Below the pieces are notes generated by a model, which had not been told where the DNA came from, ran no database searches, and saw nothing but the letters and a program-made list of their open reading frames with translations. DNA of 64,000 nucleotides from Pseudeuparius sepicola (Eukaryota; Arthropoda; Insecta; Coleoptera; Anthribidae): assembly GCA_963920635.1 (NCBI GenBank), contig OY987304.1:31000365-31064364 (forward strand). Reading direction: 5' to 3'. The position numbers were made by a program, and so were the translations under genes. Below, piece by piece: positions 57,385 to 64,000 of the stretch (position 1 is the stretch's first letter; the number at the start of each line of letters is the position of its first letter).

Positions 57385-57494
57385 TGTTTTAGTTATTCTG
57401 TGTTCATACCTTATTATTGTGAGAATATGTGGCACTTAATGCCCTGTGAAAGGCATATTGAGTAAAATCACGTCCAAAAAATCTGTCACTATCT

Positions 57495-57758
57495 ACCGGT
57501 ATAAATCTGCCCGATCGATTTGGCACACACCCGCTGAACTTGCTTGTGGTGCATGATTGTGGTCTCCAAGCTTCTGAAGCTGATGCCGTCCATTCACATA
57601 CTTCGTGGTTGCTCTGCCTTTGCAATCTTCATTTTTTTTTGCAGCACCAGTAATAAATGTCACCACGATTTTTATCATTTACCATTAAATAGCCTTTAGC
57701 ATTGTTATTTCCTCTTTGGGACGGTAAATAAATAATAATTTTCACACATATCGCTCAT
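57495..57758 (-). pseudogene. MULE transposase, N-terminal FLYWCH zinc finger
   Basis: The minus strand starts MSDMCE at 57758. After a one-base shift it reads YLPSQRGNNNAKGYLMVND and then IYYWCCKK. After a second shift it reads EDCKGRATTKYVNGRHQLQK and LGDHNHAPQASSAGV: the W-C, C and H-N-H residues of a FLYWCH finger, used for DNA binding in MULE transposases. A third shift precedes the junction at ACCGGT. The rest of the gene is at 11921-13041. The two parts belong to one gene because the frame resumes through a single copy of the duplication. Confidence 0.85.
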
Positions 57759-58081
57759 TTTGACTGGATTACTTAACAACAACACGGAGCTAACATTTAT
57801 GTGGCCTAACTTTAATAGGGTATTTAACCGTTTTTCAAATTTTATTTTGTTGAAAGCCTGTATTGATGCAGACTATACTAGTAAAATTCTAAACTAAAAA
57901 TTTTACCTCCTTTGGGAGAAAATTGAGTTCAAAATTATTTCCGTTTTTAACGGTTTTCTTAATTTTGACGTCATAATAATTTTGAGCTATGTGAATAGGA
58001 CCGCGAAGCCTTGAAGCTTTATTCGTTTATTGTACGTTGCCAACTCGTGTGATTTTTCCTTGCCGGTCGAATATTTTGTTA

Positions 58082-58629
58082 TTAGAATAGCTGTGTTCTA
58101 GTATGGAAACTCAAATTGTCAACATAAAGTTGATTATACAGTTCAAATTCTCTGACTGTTTTTAACTCTGGTTCTTGGTTCGGACTAGTTTGAGATTGCT
58201 TCCTAGAACAAACCTATTAATTGCAATAAATAAGAACAGCAGTTAACTTTATAAAAAAACACTATATTCCGTAAAGATATAATATACTTTCTCAATGTTT
58301 GTTGAAGAATAGTCGGTCTTTGGAGTACAGGATTTACTTCTGAATACAAGTCCGAAAGGGGATCTGGCAACGGTGCAGCAAACTAGTAACGATAACGGTG
58401 CCGTCCTGACCTAATCTTGATGTTTTGTGGGTATCGAAATATAACCTAGCTTTCTAGCTTTGCGGTTTTCGCGTTTCGCGAGATTGTTTCGCTTTGGCAT
58501 CTCGCTTTAAAAATTGTGAGAGCACAAATAGGTATGTCAATTTCCGGAAGATTGTCTGAACTTGTTTTAACAAAACCCACATTCACTACAGGAGGAGCCA
58601 TTACTTTACTCTTTGTCAACTTCTTCGCA
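58082..58629 (-). CDS. Putative exons of an unidentified transposon gene
   Basis: Exon A (58629-58446) follows the acceptor TTTCTGTTTCAG and is open for about 60 codons. It includes an ATG at 58601 and MAPPVVNVGFVKTSSDNLPE followed by IDIPI, then a basic stretch ending in a stop. Exon B (58202-58082) follows the acceptor GTTTGTTCTAG and reads KQSQTSPNQEPELKTVREFE onward to a stop. I cannot show that they are joined. The start of exon A is loosely reminiscent of the N-terminus of insect YqaJ/SWIM-type transposon proteins, from memory only. Treat as unassigned. Confidence 0.3.
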
Positions 58630-58639
58630 CTGAAACAGA

Positions 58640-59600
58640 AAGCAAATTAAACACTCTATTTACTCTCATACCTATATAAATGCATCAGGTAGGTAGGTAT
58701 TTCTTGGAATTTAAATGATTACCTGTTTATATTCTTTAGGTACCTACCTACAATCAAATTGAGAAAGAGTGCTTACTAAATTATACTTTGCTCTCAAACA
58801 CTTTTATCTGGGGATTGAACTACCCACTGCCAATATCAATTTTATGGTACCTATTCATTTTTCTTTGTAATTGAAACTATAGGGTTTAGGATTGTACCAT
58901 GGATTTACATTTGTAATTAATTAGATTTTATTACACTATCTTTCTCAATTTCAAACACAAGCACAATTTTTAATTATATTATAAGAAAGGAGCAATGATA
59001 AAAATTTACATTGCCTACTTGCTTACCTTATTTTAATCCTTGATTTGTGAACACTTAGGTCAGGTATAAAAATGAACTAATACCTCATTTAGTCCTTTAC
59101 TATTATGGCGACGCGATAAACAATGGTTTTAATAAAATATAAAATTCAAAATCGTTTGGAACCCCTCAATAACTTTGATAAAATTACAAATTTTGAAATG
59201 TAAACAAAACTCCAGCTGATATTATTTGACTAGTGACATATCAAATCACAAAATAATAAGATTAGGTCTCCAGTCCAAGTCCGTACCACATGATAAAAAA
59301 ACGAATGAAAATGTTCGGCTCGTTATTCTGACGTCAACACGCGGTCGGGTCCCGAACGCAAATTCAAATAAATTCAAATTTTATTTTGAAAATTCTAACT
59401 TCGTGGATACTTATTCGGGAAATAAAAAATGGTTAAAGTTATCTTAGGACTTGATGAATCAAGTTATGTGCAATTTATTTGAAAATTTGATTAGAGGAAA
59501 CTACCCTATTCTCTTACTATTTATACATAATACCTATTTTAAATTACCATTAAGTACATGACAGTAAAATACATTTAATCCACTAAACATAGAATTATTT
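58640..59600. other. No feature recognised
   Basis: AT-rich DNA with TAGGTACCTACC-type short repeats. The open frame at 59226 has no protein features. Confidence 0.4.
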
Positions 59601-60733
59601 CAATGGACAAGTATACTTAGGAATGAAAAATAATTTTTTGCCTTGGAATTTGTAAAACATGTCTAGATAATCACGAAACCCAACCAACAGATTTTTTTTC
59701 CCATTAGTTTGCTCAAAAATTGAAAAAAACGGTCGCAAAAGTAGGGAATGTGACGTCACGATCCCTAATTTCAATAAGTACCTGCTATTTTCTTAGTACT
59801 TATTTCGTCTTTTTTTATATAACCAAGCATTTCCAGGCAAATTATTAGATTCAGTTTGTATGCGCCTGATGAGAAATAATCAAATTTCGTAGCATTTCAA
59901 TGAAATATTTGGATTTTACTGATCCCATTCTGAACTTATTAGATGCCCCCTATAAAATATGACAGATGACATATTACTCAATGCTTTAAAGAAAATCGTC
60001 GGCAACGCCGCACTTTGCATATAACCTCACTTTCGCCGGCGGAACGCGGAAACCAAGGTTAATAACCTTAGTGAAAACTAAATAAATTCTATTCTCAGTT
60101 TTAAAAGAATCTTGCTGTGAATACTTTATTTTTTCGGTTTATAATGAAGACAAGATTTGTTAAAGCTTGTCCTGATAACTTGCCTTGCATAGATTTTGAT
60201 ATGGTGTGTCAATTTTATCAATAAAAACGGGGAGCAAAACATGGAGAAATGAAGAGGTATGTTTGTTATTTGATTTGTATATTGTTTTAATATTGCTTAA
60301 TGATGATGATATAGCTTAAATTCTGGTTTTAGGTAGACTAGAGAATAAATATTATGGTAACAATGTTATTGGAGACACGCAGAGGAAAGAACATAGCAAT
60401 AAATGCATAATGCCCGGTTAAGGCAAAAATTACCCCCGAGCACAAAATTAATAAGAAAAATGTTAATGACACTGTGGTTAAAAATGAAGAAATTCAACTG
60501 AATAGTTGTGGAAGTAGGTATATTATGTTGTAATTACCCAACATAAGCAGATTAGTCCTAAATTATGCACATACCACGATGTACGAGGATCATACATCAT
60601 GGCACATACGTAGATACAGCTTTTTGTGCTTCTATCTTTAGTTGCTAGTACAGTAAAGAAATACTTATTGTGTATAATATACCTATAGTTAAGATATGGG
60701 GGAGGGGGCGTGGGAGTGTCGCACACCCCAATG
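59601..60733. repeat. Right arm of the outermost inverted repeat
   Basis: Reverse complement of 1-1115. It starts sharply at CAATGGACAAGTATAC (59601). The outer limit cannot be set because the partner runs off the left window edge. Confidence 0.85.
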
Positions 60734-62940
60734 TTGAAATCGATTATCAAAACAAGAAATCATGCGTTTGTAAAAACGATCGTTGATATCTACATGTGAG
60801 AACCATGATTAAGAACTAATTTAAATAATCTAGTGCAAGTTCGACAGCAGAGTTTCATTCGATATCTAGTGCTTGACCGTCAATGACTAGTTTTTGCGGG
60901 TATTTTTTTCTTGTATGATCTAATGAAGTATTTAAGTAATTAAGTCCGTAGTAGTACACTTTGTCGCATCCATTTTGATGCGGAAAGTTGTACTTTTCTG
61001 CACTAGTGACATTAACTTTGTCAACTAATAATAGAACTAAGTACGCTTGTAAAATTTTTGCAGGTAGGTACATATTAATGGAAAACTTATTTTAGATGAA
61101 TGTAAGCAAGGTATTGCTTTTCTTTGCTGACTTCCTGGAAATAGCGAAGAATCATGGACAACATCAGTAGATTGTTATATTGGAAAAAGTCAACACAAGT
61201 GCAATAAAAAATATGAAAGTCTACCTTACAGGATAGTTGAGAAAGACATACCGACATACCTCAATAATTATTATACGTTGGAGTAGTATGAAGGAAGATT
61301 TTTGGCAAAAATCAAAACGTATTACAAGGAGGGATTGTCTGACATGTTAAAAAACGAAAAATGCCCTGTATCTCCAAAACGAATCGAGATTTTGAGATTC
61401 AACTGCTTTCCATTGCCCTCAAAAATCGAGCACAGTACACCTACCTACTCTTTGTCCATCTCTTCGCAGACTAGAAGAAACCCCCCCCCAAAAAATCCAG
61501 TTTGTTACAATCTGTGCACGCGACATGAAAACTGTATTATTTGATTTTGGAATATTTTCACTAAATTTAATAGATAACTTATTTGAGGTTTTGCCATAGA
61601 ATGCAAAATAATGCTTTTTTTTTCTTGTAAATTAAAGAAATCTTAATTTTTTGCCGGCTGCTGCATTATATTTTTTTATTTTTAACTTCTATTAACCACA
61701 ATCACAAATTATGCTTATGAAAATTTATTTTCCAGAAAAAATATAGGTATAATATGTATAGTGAAAAAATTCTAAAGAATTATGTCATTTTTTATGAGGA
61801 TGCTTCGGCAATCACAATATAATTTACCTAAATGGGTCTAAAATAGTTCAAGCTATGACAATAAAGTTTTTCGACTGAAAACTTGGCTTTATTGCGTTTT
61901 ACATGTTATATTTCTAACATCACGAAGAACTGGCACCTTCTCCAATATTCTAGCGTTACATTTTTGAACCGATGCAGGTCTAACTACTTCTTGTAAGTAA
62001 GGGCTCATGAAATTAAAGTAATAAATTTTTTATATTCAGACCAGGTAAGTGCTTGACGTCTATAGGATTAACTTTTCTCAGTTTAGTTTATAACCAATCA
62101 ATGCTGTTGATTAACACTAGCACAGAATAAATAGGTGAAGCTATTTATTCTGTGACACTAGGTATTGAGGCTAAAATATCATCAGTTTCTTCAAACAACT
62201 AGCAGTCGGTGGAATATACTTGATAACAAGTAAAAAATCGTTTGGCAGAGCCACTAATCTAAAATCGTCAGCTAAAATGTTACACCTGGTTGGTTCTTTA
62301 TTGTCTTTAATATATCAGCAAGTCTAGATATCTAATTTATGCAAGTTCAGTTAGGTACTTACGAATTGTGTCGTTTTATAGATAAAATCGACTTGTTTCC
62401 AATAAAAAAAAAAGTTTTGTAAACCAACCAGCATAGCGTCCGAATCATCAATACCAATACCTAGTGTTCCCAGCATTTTCCTCAGCAAAATAGAATGGTT
62501 CATTTCCGTCATGGATTATTAGAATGAATGGTGAAAATAGTTCAAATCATAAAAAATAAAAGCTATATTTCGATTTGTGACGCCACAAAATAGGTTATGT
62601 TTATGTTTTCGCAGACTGACAGCTTGGCATTGAGGTGCGGCGTTGCCAAACCTGGTGCCATGGCGGTAAATTTAGGGAAAAATAAAATCCAACAGGTAGT
62701 TACGTATATTGAACTTTAAAAATTAATTGCGGCAAAACGGGGGCGAAAAAAAAATAAAAAAAAATACAGCAAGTATATCTCACCCAATACTATCCGATGA
62801 GCAAATAAAAAAAAGTGGTGTATTAGTCCATTGCCACTGTTATACCTGCCTTAATTTTAGATTCCTTGTATACAATCAACCTAGCCCAAATTCTATTACT
62901 GTACCCCAGATAAACCCACACGTTTATCTGGGACTGTACT
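60734..62940. other. No gene recognised; two short hairpins
   Basis: CACTAGCACAGAATAAATAG pairs with the segment ending near 62162, and CCCAGATAAACCCACACGTT with its complement near 62932. Short open frames (60855-61073 minus, 61302-61544 plus) show no recognised domain. Part of this stretch may continue the outermost repeat. Confidence 0.4.
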
Positions 62941-63141
62941 TGTAACTTATAGATGGAGATGTGATTCTTCTTTTTTTAAAAAGCTTTATTGAACGCAGGT
63001 ACAAACTATATTGAACTTGTTAATTGATTTCGCGGTATTTATATAATTTGGAAGTGCGGTGTGTTACAGAAAATAAATGATGATTGTGCTGATCCATATG
63101 GTTTCGTCAGGTCGGTGTACTATGGGGTCGTTGAACATAAC
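62941..63141 (-). repeat. Probable 3' LTR of the errantivirus-like element
   Basis: On the minus strand a polypurine tract AAGGGGGGAGGAG (63154-63142) follows the env gene and leads into TTATGTTCAACG. AATAAA (about 62990) lies near the far end, and the segment could end ..AGTTACA at 62941. The exact ends are uncertain because the other LTR is outside the window. Confidence 0.45.
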
Positions 63142-63151
63142 TCCTCCCCCC

Positions 63152-64000
63152 TTAGGATGGAAGTTCGTCCTCGGGCTTCCTTTTGGGTTGATGAAGTTCT
63201 CGAAGTTCTTGAAGTGAGATTCTTGGTCTGAAGAACATCGTTTGGAGTCTTTTTCGTTTTCTTATGGTAAAGTAAATGATGAAACATAGTAGGGTGATGA
63301 TAAGAAGTGTGGTTGACCAGGTTGCTGTGGAGATGACGACTGGATCTAGATGAATAGGTTGAACGGCTGAGAGTTGTGGTGTTTCTTGGAGAGACTGCAG
63401 CTGATTTAGTTGTAGACGATATTTGGGATTGATTTTGACAGGAACGATTACTGGGATTTCAGCTTTTTTTGTGTGGAGGTGTGGGGGTACCAAAACGATA
63501 TCTTCTTTGTTGTGGATTGGGTAAATATGGTAGAGTGGGAATAACAGTTCATCAAGGATAGGAATTTTTAGGATAATAAGTATCTGATTTTCCGTAGAGA
63601 TTATAGTGCTTTGAGCGGTTTCAATTAGTTCAAAAGGGTGCATGTTATCTGATACAGGCTTTATTATAGATAGATTTCAGTTGATTTTCTAGTTGAATAA
63701 TTTCAGAGAGAGAAAATAGTTCAATGTTTGACTGTTGTAATGCAGCTAGATTGATAGTTCGAATTATTTTTTGAATAAATTGATTTAGACGATCGAGATT
63801 AAGTATTTCGCTGTGAAGGGAGAGATATTTGTCAAATTCATCACTGAGTAGATTAATATCTTGTGCAATTTTAACTGTATTATTATTAATAGTTTCAACT
63901 AACATGTTATATCGTTTTATTGTTTGTGAGGCATAAGTTGTGGAGTTATTGAGTGTACCAATGATTTCAGACTGTTTGTTTTCGAGAGCTTGAATATGTT
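63152..64000 (-). pseudogene. env: Errantivirus-like env (fusion protein), partial and frameshifted
   Basis: Minus-strand C-terminal part of an envelope-type protein of a gypsy/errantivirus-like retroelement; its start lies beyond 64000. The first segment (64000-63645) is a leucine- and asparagine-rich helical region with coiled-coil character. A one-base shift at about 63645 moves the frame to the second segment (63643-63152). This has a single membrane span of about 20 residues, an RKRKR stop-transfer cluster and a cytoplasmic tail. In the family the protein is related to baculovirus F and mediates membrane fusion. As it stands it is broken. The polypurine tract directly follows the stop codon, as expected. 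Confidence 0.7.

Larger units (their letters stand above)
13048..57494. mobile_element. THAP-carrying element inserted in the MULE gene (44 kb with its own insertions)
   Basis: The ends are AGATAGTGACAGATTTTTGG at 13048 and its complement ending at 57494. Inverted homology continues for about 85 bp to 13132, where a foldback interrupts it, and resumes at 13819 for about 25 bp (CACAGAATAACTAAA..AGAATT). So the terminal repeats are about 120 bp. The flanks carry a probable 6-bp duplication. Without later insertions the element is about 4.2 kb. The recognisable gene is a THAP-domain gene near the left end. AG..CT ends and 6-bp duplication resemble Maverick/Polinton ends, THAP suggests P-element or Kolobok relatives; I leave the superfamily open. 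Confidence 0.75.

Overview
This is eukaryotic DNA, almost certainly from an arthropod and probably an insect. It is AT-rich, holds introns with GT..AG borders, TATA and AATAAA signals, Penelope-like and gypsy/errantivirus-like retroelements, Tc1/mariner, MULE and CACTA-type DNA transposons, and many TA-flanked foldback elements starting CAGGGTG or CAGTGTG. No ordinary host gene is clearly present. I cannot name the species from the sequence alone.

The main result is that nearly the whole window is a nest of transposons, one inside another, whose borders can be read from terminal repeats, target duplications and coding frames that resume across the gap. From outside in: (1) inverted repeat arms of at least 1.1 kb at 1-1115 and 59601-60733; (2) a MULE transposase gene on the minus strand, start at 57758 and stop at 11921, with FLYWCH and DDE parts now 44 kb apart; (3) an element (13048-57494) with AGATAG..CTATCT ends and a THAP-domain gene, inserted in the MULE gene; (4) a TA-flanked foldback (halves 15560-16178 and 54547-55159); (5) a CACTA/EnSpm-like element (16179-54546) with 15-bp terminal repeats CCCACATAGCACACA, ACGTC-rich subterminal satellites (203-bp period on the right, about 218 bp on the left), a tnp2/DUF4218-type transposase and a spliced companion gene overlapping the transposase start; (6) a 14,224-bp element (23534-37757) with 3.4-kb terminal inverted repeats and a perfect 6-bp duplication GCTTGA, inserted into the CACTA transposase gene.

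The innermost element is the best candidate for something undescribed. It has the AG..CT ends and 6-bp duplication expected of Maverick/Polintons, but I see no polymerase, integrase or capsid gene. Each terminal repeat carries a small gene for a 102-aa protein (intact on the left, frameshifted on the right), a GC-rich hairpin and GTTGACC repeats at the tip. The unique centre has a GNAT-like acetyltransferase gene, a clear two-exon gene for a 205-aa coiled-coil protein, a broken DEAD-box (Vasa-like) helicase fragment and iterated CGGGAAAAACAGGC-like motifs.

Elsewhere there is one intact-looking Tc1/mariner-superfamily element (9902-11841) with 368-bp terminal repeats, two broken Penelope-like elements, at least ten long foldback elements, several tandem repeats, and at the right edge the 3' end of an errantivirus-like retroelement with a frameshifted env and a probable LTR. 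Function is supported mainly for transposition genes; most of the rest is non-coding repeat.
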